A stretch of DNA of 64,000 nucleotides from Salinimicrobium sp. TH3. Lineage in GTDB: Bacteria > Bacteroidota > Bacteroidia > Flavobacteriales > Flavobacteriaceae. Within the stretch, counting starts at the first letter, position 1; each line of letters begins with the position of its first letter. The notes under the pieces are model-generated. The model saw only the letters and a list, made by a program, of their open reading frames with translations. It was not told the origin of the DNA and did not search any database. The stretch is from positions 186,001-250,000 of the forward strand of contig NZ_JAPONB010000005.1 of assembly GCF_026676115.1 (NCBI RefSeq), read 5' to 3'. The position numbers were made by a program, and so were the translations under genes. Shown in pieces: positions 33,656 through 41,362 of the stretch.

Positions 33656-35743
33656 CTAAGAAGCTTTTTTCACCCGCTCCTTTGAAGGATTGTGAAAAAG
33701 CTCACCGGCTTTTAATTTTCGAGAGTATTCTTTCAGATCTCTTCTCACCTCACCCGACATTATGTAAAGACCTATAATGTTAGGGAAGGACATGGCCAGG
33801 ATCATCATATCCGAAAAGTCCAGAACTGCTCCAAGACTCACGGAAGCTCCAACTACAACAAACACAAGGAAAAGCGCTTTGTACAGTAGCTCCATATTTT
33901 TGCTTTTCCCAAATAAGTAAGTCCAGGCTCTCATTCCATAGTAAGACCAGGAAATCATGGTAGAGAAGGCGAAAAGAAATACTGCAGCCGCAAGCACGTA
34001 AGGGAACCATGAAATCACACTACCAAAGGCCGTAGAGGTAAGTTCTACCCCTCCTACTCCTTCAACTTCATGCATTCCGGTAAAAATAAGTACAAGGGCA
34101 GTAAGGGTACAAACCACCACGGTATCAATGAATGGTTCAAGAAGCGCCACAAAACCTTCAGACGGCGGATGGTGGGTCTTGGCCGCTGAGTGAGCAATAG
34201 CCGCCGATCCAACTCCGGCCTCATTCGAGAATGCCGCTCTTTGGAAACCTACAATTAAAACTCCAATTACACCACCTTTTAAAGCACTGGGGCTAAATGC
34301 ACCATCCCAGATGGCTGCAAATGCAGGTCCAATATTTTCAATGTTTACTCCAATTACCACTAAAGCTCCAAGGATATATATTGCAGCCATAATAGGAACT
34401 ACCTTTCCTGTTACTTTGGCAATACTACTTATCCCTCCAATAATTACAATCCCTACAAGGATAGCAACAACTACCCCAAAAAGAAATCCATTTCCTACAA
34501 GCGCAGGAAACTCCCCTGCAAGAATGACAAAAGACTGGTTCGCCTGGAACATGTTCCCACCTCCAAACGAGGCTCCAATCGCAAGTATAGCAAAGAAAAC
34601 TGCCAGGAATTTACCAAAACCGCCCATGTTTCTCTTTTCGAGACCGTAACGAAGATAATTCATAGGACCTCCAAAAACACGACCTTCCGAGTTAATAAAG
34701 CGATATTTTACTCCCAGGGTACATTCCACAAATTTTGAAGACATTCCCAGTAGACCTGCAAGGATCATCCACATTGTTGCCCCGGCTCCACCTAAAGAAA
34801 TAGCTACTGCAACCCCGGCAATATTACCAAGTCCAACTGTACCCGAAACTGCCGTAGCCAACGCCTGAAAGTGCGTTACCTGCCCCGGCGCATTTGGATC
34901 ATCATATTTTCCTTTTGCAAGATCAAGAGCGTGTTTAAATCCTCTAATATTAATAAAGCCCATCCTTATTGTAAAGAATAATGCTCCGAGAACCAGCCAT
35001 ATTACGATAAAAGGAATATCTTTTTGCTGCAGGTCTCCGTTAGGATGCAGCAATGGCACGGGCTGGTCATATCTTATTGCAGCAAGGTAATGAGCCCCTT
35101 GTTCTATGACATGCTCTACATTTTCTGAATTATAAATTACCCCACCCTCTTTCACTAAATATTCTAGGGTTCCGGTTGCATTCGCATAAGCCTGGGTTTC
35201 TTCCTCTCCATCCTGAAGCACAATAGCAATTGGCTCCCCTTCTTCAACACGCTCGCCTTCGGCTTTAAGCCATTCCTTAAGAACGAATCGACCCTCGGCA
35301 CGAGCTTCCCAGTTTGGTGCTGCCACTCTTTTAATATCGGCATAGACAACCGGGTCGTAAATTCCAATTGCCGAAAATGGATCCCAGAACAAAACGCTCC
35401 CCATGCTTGCCACAATTGGCGCAAAGGTTCCATTGAAATGCTCGGTAATAGCTTCTGCAGGCACTTTGACTGTTTTGGTGACAGAGTTGTTTGCTGCATC
35501 GGTAATCGTCACCGTATATTCTACCCCTTCTACAAGGGCTCCCGCCCTGGAAGCATCCAAAGGTGTTTGCTGGTTGGACCATTTATATTGATAAGGAGGT
35601 GTTCCCCCACGCACATCCAGCTCTACAAAACCGTCATTGATCACCTTTGACGGGTTTTCAATCTGGACATCAACCTCTAATTCCTGAGCATAGGAAGACA
35701 AAAAGAAAACAGAAAAAAATAATGAAAGTATGGACTTTCTCAT
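33656..35743 (-). CDS. Alanine/glycine:cation symporter (AGCS) with N-terminal Ig-like and biotinyl/lipoyl-like domains
   Basis: A sodium-coupled amino-acid symporter of unusual build (695 residues; simple AGCS proteins have about 450-550). Signal peptide to residue 20 (SSYAQ); residues 22-95 form an SprB/PKD-like Ig domain (GGTPPYQYKWSN at 47-57, EYTVTITDAANNSVTKTVKV); 102-130 may be the first transporter helix (FAPIVASMGSVLFWDPF); 150-217 look like a barrel-sandwich hybrid (LKEWLKAEGERVEEGEPIAIVLQ ... NATGTLEYLVKEGGVI). The AGCS core follows from about 243: GTVGLGNIAGVAVAI, GGPMNYL and QRAAFSNEAGVGSAAIAHS. At the position of the modified lysine the barrel has none. The core fits transport of Ala/Gly with Na+. 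Confidence 0.9.
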   Translation of the reverse strand: MRKSILSLFFSVFFLSSYAQELEVDVQIENPSKVINDGFVELDVRGGTPPYQYKWSNQQTPLDASRAGALVEGVEYTVTITDAANNSVTKTVKVPAEAITEHFNGTFAPIVASMGSVLFWDPFSAIGIYDPVVYADIKRVAAPNWEARAEGRFVLKEWLKAEGERVEEGEPIAIVLQDGEEETQAYANATGTLEYLVKEGGVIYNSENVEHVIEQGAHYLAAIRYDQPVPLLHPNGDLQQKDIPFIVIWLVLGALFFTIRMGFINIRGFKHALDLAKGKYDDPNAPGQVTHFQALATAVSGTVGLGNIAGVAVAISLGGAGATMWMILAGLLGMSSKFVECTLGVKYRFINSEGRVFGGPMNYLRYGLEKRNMGGFGKFLAVFFAILAIGASFGGGNMFQANQSFVILAGEFPALVGNGFLFGVVVAILVGIVIIGGISSIAKVTGKVVPIMAAIYILGALVVIGVNIENIGPAFAAIWDGAFSPSALKGGVIGVLIVGFQRAAFSNEAGVGSAAIAHSAAKTHHPPSEGFVALLEPFIDTVVVCTLTALVLIFTGMHEVEGVGGVELTSTAFGSVISWFPYVLAAAVFLFAFSTMISWSYYGMRAWTYLFGKSKNMELLYKALFLVFVVVGASVSLGAVLDFSDMMILAMSFPNIIGLYIMSGEVRRDLKEYSRKLKAGELFHNPSKERVKKAS

Positions 35744-35878
35744 ATAAGAATTTTAAAATAATATTAAATGGAATTTTCGGCGAAGCAAGATGCTAAAAAT
35801 ATTAACGTTTTCAAATTTTCTGAAGTTAAATTGCAAACGAAACGTTAATCCATGAGAGATAATATGACAGGATCTTTT

Positions 35879-36109
35879 TTATAGATCAAAAACAGAAGTC
35901 CTCTTAGAATAGATCATGTCTTTGAATTTCAGGAGAAAGGCAAGTGTGAGATAAATGGCAAAACCAATCCCAAAGGTTGCAAATGAGAGGTAGATAAAGA
36001 AAAGCCGGACATTTTTTGCTCTCATTCCCAGCTTATCGGCAAAGCGTGAGGAAACATAGAACCCATGTCTCTCAAAAAAGTTTCTTATCTGGTTTACCCA
36101 TTGCTGCAT
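35879..36109 (-). CDS. PspC domain-containing protein
   Basis: A 76-residue protein with the PspC pattern: a short amphipathic start, then FADKLGMRAKNVRLFFIYLSFATFGIGFAIYLTLAFLLKF with one or two membrane helices. PspC domains occur in envelope-stress sensors; here only the domain exists. The ATG is separated by four bases from a TATCTTTG -7 box, so the mRNA is probably leaderless. It is 12 bases downstream of the DUF2851 gene. Confidence 0.82.
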   Translation of the reverse strand: MQQWVNQIRNFFERHGFYVSSRFADKLGMRAKNVRLFFIYLSFATFGIGFAIYLTLAFLLKFKDMIYSKRTSVFDL

Positions 36110-36113
36110 AAAG

Positions 36114-36121
36114 CAAAGATA
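36114..36121 (-). promoter_or_regulatory. -7 box directly before the PspC gene
   Basis: TATCTTTG on the minus strand ends four bases before the ATG (CTTT between them). Transcription from it would start at or next to the start codon. It overlaps the end of the DUF2851 gene region; a clear -33 TTG is not visible. Confidence 0.4.
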
Positions 36122-37441
36122 TTAAATTTGGACTTGCGGTTGAAGTATCTTTAAACCTACTGCACAATTCAAACAGGCTTTTTTATCGCAGTATTCCTTT
36201 TTTAATTGCAACAAAGCTTGCGACTCTAAAGCACCAGTGGGAATAGAAGGTCTTAAGGAATGGAATTTTTTAATGACCTCGTTCTGCTCTGCATCTACTG
36301 CCTCAATTAATGGTGCTATCTTTTCAAAAGCATCTTTCCCCTTACTTCTTAAATAGGCAAATTTTACGGGGACTACAGTGTTAATGATAAGGAGATCCAG
36401 AAATTTCCTGCTCATTTTCTTCTTCCTTGGAGAATGACTGCTGGAAAAAGTATAGTGTGTACTCCAGAACTCATCCAACCTTACCTCAAACAGATCATAC
36501 ACCTGCTGTGGATCCTCCCATTTAAGAAGTTTCGAAAACAATGCAGGATGTTCACTATAAACTACTGCCAATTGTACTAACCTAAGTTCTGGAAAATTAT
36601 CGGGTCTTAGCCGAAAATACTTTACGGGCATTACTCCGGTATTGGACAAATTAAATTTATGCTTTAAATAAACGTATACCTCCCTTAACCGTAAAAAATG
36701 TTGATCCTCGCAATTCCCGTTTAGGATACCCGCCTGCCCCAGCAATAGTGCCTCCATATGGACCTTATTTGCTCGAACTTTCCTTACAATCGAAAATGGA
36801 ATGGAGGCTGCTATACTAAGAAAAGCTTCTCCATTGATATTTAGCCCGAAACTTTTTGCCAGCATTTGGAAAAGCACTGCTTCCCAATCCCCGGCCATTT
36901 TGATTAAAAGCCCTTCTATAAGGGAAGATCTTTTTTCAAGCCTTTCCACATAAAGTCTTTCCAGCCAGTTATTCATTAAAAAATCATCTATGACAGGAAA
37001 ATCCTGTTCACAGTTGATCCATCTGGAAGAGCCCTCGGTACAAAGGTTTTGATAACTGTTAAGACTTTCCCGGGAAACAAGTTGCTGTACCTCCATAACG
37101 GGAAGCGGGGAATTATCTTTTCGGAAAATTTCCACATCATGTATCCACACCACATGTAGAATTACATTATCATAGGCCGGGTCGGTCTCATGTCCATGCA
37201 TGTACCAATCGGAGGAACGGAGGTGAATCTCCACATTACCTGCCCATTCCTGGTTACCAATGAGCAGCCGGGAATTAAAGAAATCGGGGCCGGAAAATTC
37301 ATTATGCCGACCGGGCGAAATAACCCTAACTGCATTCCCATCCACAGTTTTCATCTCCTGAAGATCGAATTTTTGAAACTGCCATAGGTAATGTAAATAA
37401 TCCTCCCGCATCAAATAAAAGTATGGAATTTTTCCATACAC
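36122..37441 (-). CDS. DUF2851 family protein
   Basis: A Bacteroidota-specific family without known function. The conserved start MREDYLHYLWQFQKFD lies at codon 11, so the real start is probably the ATG at 37411, giving 429 residues. GRHNEFSGPDFFNSRLLIGNQEWAGNVEIHLRSSDWYMHGHETDPAYDNVILHVVW (from about residue 48) is the diagnostic block, with Asp/His residues like those of nucleases. The C-terminal part has a Cys cluster (CDKKACLNCAVG), which may bind a metal. Cytoplasmic. Confidence 0.9.
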   Translation of the reverse strand: MYGKIPYFYLMREDYLHYLWQFQKFDLQEMKTVDGNAVRVISPGRHNEFSGPDFFNSRLLIGNQEWAGNVEIHLRSSDWYMHGHETDPAYDNVILHVVWIHDVEIFRKDNSPLPVMEVQQLVSRESLNSYQNLCTEGSSRWINCEQDFPVIDDFLMNNWLERLYVERLEKRSSLIEGLLIKMAGDWEAVLFQMLAKSFGLNINGEAFLSIAASIPFSIVRKVRANKVHMEALLLGQAGILNGNCEDQHFLRLREVYVYLKHKFNLSNTGVMPVKYFRLRPDNFPELRLVQLAVVYSEHPALFSKLLKWEDPQQVYDLFEVRLDEFWSTHYTFSSSHSPRKKKMSRKFLDLLIINTVVPVKFAYLRSKGKDAFEKIAPLIEAVDAEQNEVIKKFHSLRPSIPTGALESQALLQLKKEYCDKKACLNCAVGLKILQPQVQI

Positions 37442-37489
37442 CTCTAAGAATCAGTTAAATAAAATGCAGGAGAAGCCTTACAAATACTG

Positions 37490-38191
37490 TTATTTTTTTA
37501 TAGCGACTTTTTGCCTTACTTCTTCATAAAAATGATCTACCCACTGGCGATACATTTCCCCACTTGGATGCAGGTCATCTTCTGCAATAAGCTCAGGCTC
37601 ATTGGCGGCCTTGCGTGAAATTGGAGTAATATCATAAAAATCCACATTGAATTCTGAAGCTACTTCTTCAAAAATCCTGTTGAATTCATCAAGTTCCTTT
37701 CCAATTTCCTCAGCTCTTTCCTCTCCGAAAGGAGTAACTCCATAATCGGGGATACTTACAGCAAAAACTCCCTCTGCTCCACTTTGGGAATGTGAAATCG
37801 CTCTTTCGAAGATCTCGTAAAGATCATCACGATAAGCTTCTATAGACTTTCCCTGGTATTGATTATTAACCCCTATTGAAACAGAGACAAGATCAAATTT
37901 CTCATTGTTGAGTTGAGCCTCCATGGCGCTTAGCAGATCCTGCGTGGTCCAGCCCGTTGTGGCAATTATTCTGGGATCTTCAATGTCAAGACCTTCTTTT
38001 TGTAGTCTTTCCACGAGTTGCACCGGCCATCTCATCTCTACCCCGACACTTTCTCCAATGGTATACGAATCGCCCAAAGCAAGATATCCTAGTGCATCTT
38101 CCTGGACGACAGTAACATTTTCAGATTCATTTTCTTTACAGCCTGTAAGCAGGACAATTAAGCACAATGGTAACAGATAAGTAAATTTCAT
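37490..38191 (-). CDS. SGNH/GDSL hydrolase lipoprotein
   Basis: A 233-residue lipoprotein (lipobox ending at Cys18, LLTGCKE). The SGNH blocks are visible: GDSYTIGE with nucleophile Ser42, Gly/Asn in SVSIGVNNQYQG, and the C-terminal DDLHPSGEMYRQW with the catalytic Asp and His. It is probably a periplasmic or surface esterase/lipase acting on lipids or acetylated glycans; the substrate is unknown. Confidence 0.9.
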   Translation of the reverse strand: MKFTYLLPLCLIVLLTGCKENESENVTVVQEDALGYLALGDSYTIGESVGVEMRWPVQLVERLQKEGLDIEDPRIIATTGWTTQDLLSAMEAQLNNEKFDLVSVSIGVNNQYQGKSIEAYRDDLYEIFERAISHSQSGAEGVFAVSIPDYGVTPFGEERAEEIGKELDEFNRIFEEVASEFNVDFYDITPISRKAANEPELIAEDDLHPSGEMYRQWVDHFYEEVRQKVAIKK

Positions 38192-38413
38192 AGGATCAGT
38201 TTTTTTGAATCTACTAAAATATATTTTTCTCCCGCAGCACCACCACTCCTCCCCTAAAATTTATAAACTCAGCCACATATTGAAACCCCGGGAAATAAAA
38301 TTGTGTGGTCCCGTGTCTTTTGTGCAGATAAAGATTCTTAATTCCCGGTTAAACCGGCTGCTGTCCCAAGAAGTTTCCGGTAAAAATTTTATCTTATTCA
38401 AAAATCATTAGAT

Positions 38414-38593
38414 ATGAAGCCAGAGCAGCCTGAGCCCGGCGGGCAGAATCCGGAAAAATATAAAAATACCTCCCCTTCCAAAAATGAGAGTAAATTCATG
38501 AGCGGACTTAAAAAAGTGGGATTCAACGTTTGGTTAGCGGTAATGATCATTGGCGGGGCCCTGGCATTTATTACAGCTCTTTTTCTGATATGA
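38414..38593 (+). CDS. 59-residue single-span membrane protein (AtpZ/AtpI-like)
   Basis: A short gene: an ATG at 38414 opens 59 codons ending in TGA. The first 28 residues are hydrophilic and Pro/Asn/Lys-rich (MKPEQPEPGGQNPEKYKN...), followed by a hydrophobic helix (VWLAVMIIGGALAFITALFLI). The size and layout recall AtpZ/AtpI-type or similar mini-proteins, but there is no firm match. Its stop overlaps the start of the next gene (ATGA), which supports that both are real and co-translated. Confidence 0.65.
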   Translation: MKPEQPEPGGQNPEKYKNTSPSKNESKFMSGLKKVGFNVWLAVMIIGGALAFITALFLI

Positions 38594-38967
38594 GAAATAT
38601 TTATCTGCTGTTTTTTATTTGCTTTGGAATTTTCCTTGGAAATTTAATCGTACTTAATCTTCCTTTACAACTGCCCACCTTCTTCTCCTCCTATCTTAAC
38701 GACCTGCTGTGCATGCCTATAGTTTTGAGTGTTTGTCTTTTCGTGATCCGAAAGATCAGCAAAAGGAAAGATCTAAAAATTTCACTTTTTTCTGCTTTTT
38801 CTCTCGCGGCACTTTATTCTATTTACTTTGAATGGTACCTTCCTGAAATTACAACAAGATATACTCAGGATGTGGTCGATGTACTGCTGTACTTCGGCGG
38901 AGCCTTAATTTTCTGGCTGATCCAGAGATCTGAAGCATCATCACAAAAGCTTCAGTATGAGAAATAA
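38590..38967 (+). CDS. Four-span membrane protein of unknown function
   Basis: A 125-residue integral membrane protein starting at the ATG that overlaps the preceding stop by four bases (ATGA). The frame is open further upstream, but that part is the wrong frame of the preceding gene. Hydrophobic helices lie at about residues 3-20, 35-55, 64-82 and 100-116; the loops are short and basic, with RKISKRKDLK between helices 2 and 3. A VanZ-like or AtpI-like role cannot be shown. A terminator overlaps the stop codon. Confidence 0.7.
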   Translation: MRNIYLLFFICFGIFLGNLIVLNLPLQLPTFFSSYLNDLLCMPIVLSVCLFVIRKISKRKDLKISLFSAFSLAALYSIYFEWYLPEITTRYTQDVVDVLLYFGGALIFWLIQRSEASSQKLQYEK

Positions 38968-38996
38968 AAAAAGCTGTCTAAAAAAGACAGCTCTTT
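38967..38996. terminator. Bidirectional terminator between convergent genes
   Basis: The stem AGCTGTCT / AGACAGCT with an AAAAA loop lies immediately after the stop of the membrane-protein gene, with A residues left and CTTT right. It serves the plus-strand pair and possibly also the cysteine synthase gene. Confidence 0.75.
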
Positions 38997-39045
38997 ACTA
39001 TTTTATTTTACCAGGTACTGGTTCCTGAATATTGTCTCCCGGTTC

Positions 39046-40026
39046 TTACTCTATATATCCCATTTTTCGCATCCAGTCATCATTGAACATTTTCCCTACA
39101 TAACGGCTGCCGTGATCGTGGAATAAAATTACTACTACATCATCCTTTTTGAAATGCTCTTTTAGCTGAAGTAAACCCTTGATCGCAGCTCCTGCACTAT
39201 TCCCAAGGAACATTCCTTCTTCCTTAGCAAGTCTTTGGGTGTAGATAGCGGCATCTTTATCAGTCACTTTTGTAAAGCCATCAATAATATCAAAGTCAAC
39301 ATTCTTAGGCAAAATATCTTCTCCAATCCCTTCTGTCACATAAGGATATATCTCCTTCTCATCAAACTCTCCGGTTTCGTGGTACTTTTTAAAAACTGAG
39401 CCATAAGTATCCACACCCCAGATTTTCACATTTGGATTCTGCTCCTTCAGGTATTTTCCAACCCCCGAGATGGTACCGCCCGTTCCCACTCCAACAACAA
39501 AATGAGTAACTTTACCATCGGTTTGTCTCCAAATTTCAGGCCCTGTACTCTCATAATGAGCTTTGGTATTCGAAAGATTGTCATATTGGTTGACATACCA
39601 GGAATTTGGTGTTTCTTCAGAAAGACGTTTGGAGGTAGAATAGTAAGACTGAGGATCATCTGGTGCCACATCGGTGGGACAAACGACTACCTCACTGCCT
39701 ACGGCACGTAAAATGTCAATTTTTTCCTTGGATTGCTTATCGGCCATGACACAAATCATCTTATAACCTTTTACAATAGCAGCAAGAGCAAGACCCATTC
39801 CCGTATTTCCTGAAGTCCCTTCAATAATAGTTCCTCCCGGCTTTAAAAGTCCGGCAGCTTCGGCATCTTCGATCATTTTCACTGCCATCCGGTCCTTAAC
39901 CGAGTTGCCCGGATTAAAAGTCTCATATTTTGCCAGCACCAGTGCATCTATACCTTCTGTCAATTTATTCATCTTGACGAGAGGCGTATTTCCAATAGTA
40001 CCTAATATATTTTCAGCGTATTCCAT
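39046..40026 (-). CDS. PLP-dependent cysteine synthase / cystathionine beta-synthase-like enzyme
   Basis: A fold-type II PLP enzyme, 326 residues. The PLP lysine lies in NSVKDR (Lys44), the substrate loop is TSGNTG (71-76), and the phosphate loop GTGGTISGVG is near residue 178. Two features point to the cystathionine beta-synthase branch rather than plain O-acetylserine sulfhydrylase: the MADKQSKEKIDILRAVGSEVVVCPTDVAPDDPQSYY stretch and the C-terminal FHDHGSRYVGKMFNDDWM. There is no heme domain and no CBS regulatory domain. It acts in the cytoplasm in sulfur amino-acid metabolism. A -7 box precedes it. Confidence 0.88.
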   Translation of the reverse strand: MEYAENILGTIGNTPLVKMNKLTEGIDALVLAKYETFNPGNSVKDRMAVKMIEDAEAAGLLKPGGTIIEGTSGNTGMGLALAAIVKGYKMICVMADKQSKEKIDILRAVGSEVVVCPTDVAPDDPQSYYSTSKRLSEETPNSWYVNQYDNLSNTKAHYESTGPEIWRQTDGKVTHFVVGVGTGGTISGVGKYLKEQNPNVKIWGVDTYGSVFKKYHETGEFDEKEIYPYVTEGIGEDILPKNVDFDIIDGFTKVTDKDAAIYTQRLAKEEGMFLGNSAGAAIKGLLQLKEHFKKDDVVVILFHDHGSRYVGKMFNDDWMRKMGYIE

Positions 40027-40044
40027 GTCTTAATTTTTCGGCTG

Positions 40045-40052
40045 CAAAGGTA
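40045..40052 (-). promoter_or_regulatory. -7 box of the cysteine synthase/CBS-like gene
   Basis: TACCTTTG followed by CAGCC on the minus strand matches TAnnTTTG, 18 bases before the ATG. The -33 position is T-rich (TTT) rather than TTG. Confidence 0.5.
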
Positions 40053-40087
40053 AGAAAAAAAGCAGCTTTTAAAAGAGTTCAAAAGAG

Positions 40088-40118
40088 GTGCCAAAAATGC
40101 CGTTTTTGGAAGGTGCTT
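40088..40118 (-). terminator. Hairpin of the CCAAAAA..TTTTTGG family after the permease gene
   Basis: CCAAAAA / TTTTTGG with a five-base TGCCG loop directly after the permease stop codon, followed on the minus strand by a T-rich stretch (CACCTCTTTT). It shares its core with 5587-5619 and 54188-54226. Confidence 0.65.
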
Positions 40119-41354
40119 CTAATCAAACTTCATTGCTTTGACGGGAGAGATCCTGGTAATTATAAATGAGGGGATAAGCAACATGAGCATACATAGAAGC
40201 AGAGTTCCCAGGTTCACTCCCAAAATATATTCCCAACCCAGATAAACAGGCGCTTCGGTCACATAATAAGTTTCGGGATTAAGAGGGATGAGTTTAAGGT
40301 ATTTTTGCGCAAACAGTAAGCCCAGGCCGATCAAGTTCCCCCAGAACAGCCCGAGAAGAATAAGATATCCGGCGTTGTACAGAAAGATCTTTCTTATGAT
40401 CCAGTCGCTGCTTCCCAGCGCTTTCATGATCCCAATCATTTGCGTTCGTTCCAGAATAAGCACCAGCAAAGCCGTGATCATGTTAATTCCTGCCACCAGG
40501 ATCATAATCCCAATAATAAGTGCAATGTTAAAGTCAAACAACGACAACCACTCAAAAATGGAGTAATACTGCTGCTTTATTGTGCGCGTATCAAGGAAGG
40601 AGCCGGTGTTTTCATAAATCTCCTGTCCTTTCTCTTCCAGTTGACTGAAATCTTCAAGAAAAACCTCAAAATTCCCCACCTGATCTTTTTCCCAGCGGTT
40701 AATACGTTGCACGTGCCGTATGTCGCCTAACATATATAGCTCATCAAATTCCTGAAACCCCGAATTGTATATACCTTTTACCTCAAAAGCCCTTGTCAAA
40801 GGAGTTCTGCTGCTTTCGTCCCGCAAAAAGTAGGTGATCGCTTTGTCCCCAACCTCCAGGCCCAGGCGGTTTGCGGTGTATTTTGATATAAGAACCTCAT
40901 CATTGAGGCTTCCGGACACATCGGGCATTTCCCCTTCAACAAGAAAATCCTCAAAATATTCCCAGTTGAAATCGGTTCCCACCCCTTTTACAATAATCCC
41001 TTCAAAATCGGTTTCAGTGCGAATCACTCCGCCCAGGTATGCTGTTGCCTGAATATGCTCAACCCCGTCGACCCCGGTAAATTCGGGATAAAAATCCTGA
41101 TCTGTTGAAATTGGCATCAATGACACCTGTGAATTATTGTTATCGTAGCTGGAAATGGTAATATGGCCAGTAAAAGCCGACATTTTTTCCCTTATCTTTT
41201 GCTGTAGGCCAATTCCTGTCGCAAAGGCAACCAGCATCATGATCACCCCTAAGGCAATAGCCACAATCGCTATTTTTATTATAGGGGCCGATATGCTACT
41301 TTTGTGCTGCTTCGAACTTATGAGGCGTTTGGCGATAAAGAATTCCAGATTCAA
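40119..41354 (-). CDS. LolC/LolE-like ABC transporter permease (FtsX fold)
   Basis: A 411-residue inner-membrane protein with four helices: one after the N terminus (about 25-50), then a large periplasmic domain, and three at the C-terminal part. ALLVLILERTQMIGIMKALGSSDWIIRKIFLYNAGYL is the FtsX-type signature. Proteins of this type extract lipoproteins (LolCDE) in partnership with a LolD ATPase; no ATPase gene is adjacent. Its start is eight bases from that of the divergent DUF1343 gene. A -7-like box TACTTTTG lies inside that gene (41380-41387). Confidence 0.9.
   Translation of the reverse strand: MNLEFFIAKRLISSKQHKSSISAPIIKIAIVAIALGVIMMLVAFATGIGLQQKIREKMSAFTGHITISSYDNNNSQVSLMPISTDQDFYPEFTGVDGVEHIQATAYLGGVIRTETDFEGIIVKGVGTDFNWEYFEDFLVEGEMPDVSGSLNDEVLISKYTANRLGLEVGDKAITYFLRDESSRTPLTRAFEVKGIYNSGFQEFDELYMLGDIRHVQRINRWEKDQVGNFEVFLEDFSQLEEKGQEIYENTGSFLDTRTIKQQYYSIFEWLSLFDFNIALIIGIMILVAGINMITALLVLILERTQMIGIMKALGSSDWIIRKIFLYNAGYLILLGLFWGNLIGLGLLFAQKYLKLIPLNPETYYVTEAPVYLGWEYILGVNLGTLLLCMLMLLIPSFIITRISPVKAMKFD
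41297..41304 (+). promoter_or_regulatory. -7 box for the DUF1343 gene inside the permease gene
   Basis: TACTTTTG on the plus strand, 58 bases before the DUF1343 ATG and inside the first codons of the permease gene; a T-rich region lies at the -33 position. Confidence 0.4.
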
Positions 41355-41362
41355 GAGTAGCT

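Noticed and set aside
36122-36150. Frameshift between DUF2851 and PspC genes
   Set aside because: Both genes have full-length family sequences with normal start and stop codons.
38530-38592. N-terminal extension of the four-span membrane protein to 38530
   Set aside because: The extension lies in the coding region of the overlapping small gene, in another frame; the ATG at 38590 gives a normal membrane protein start.
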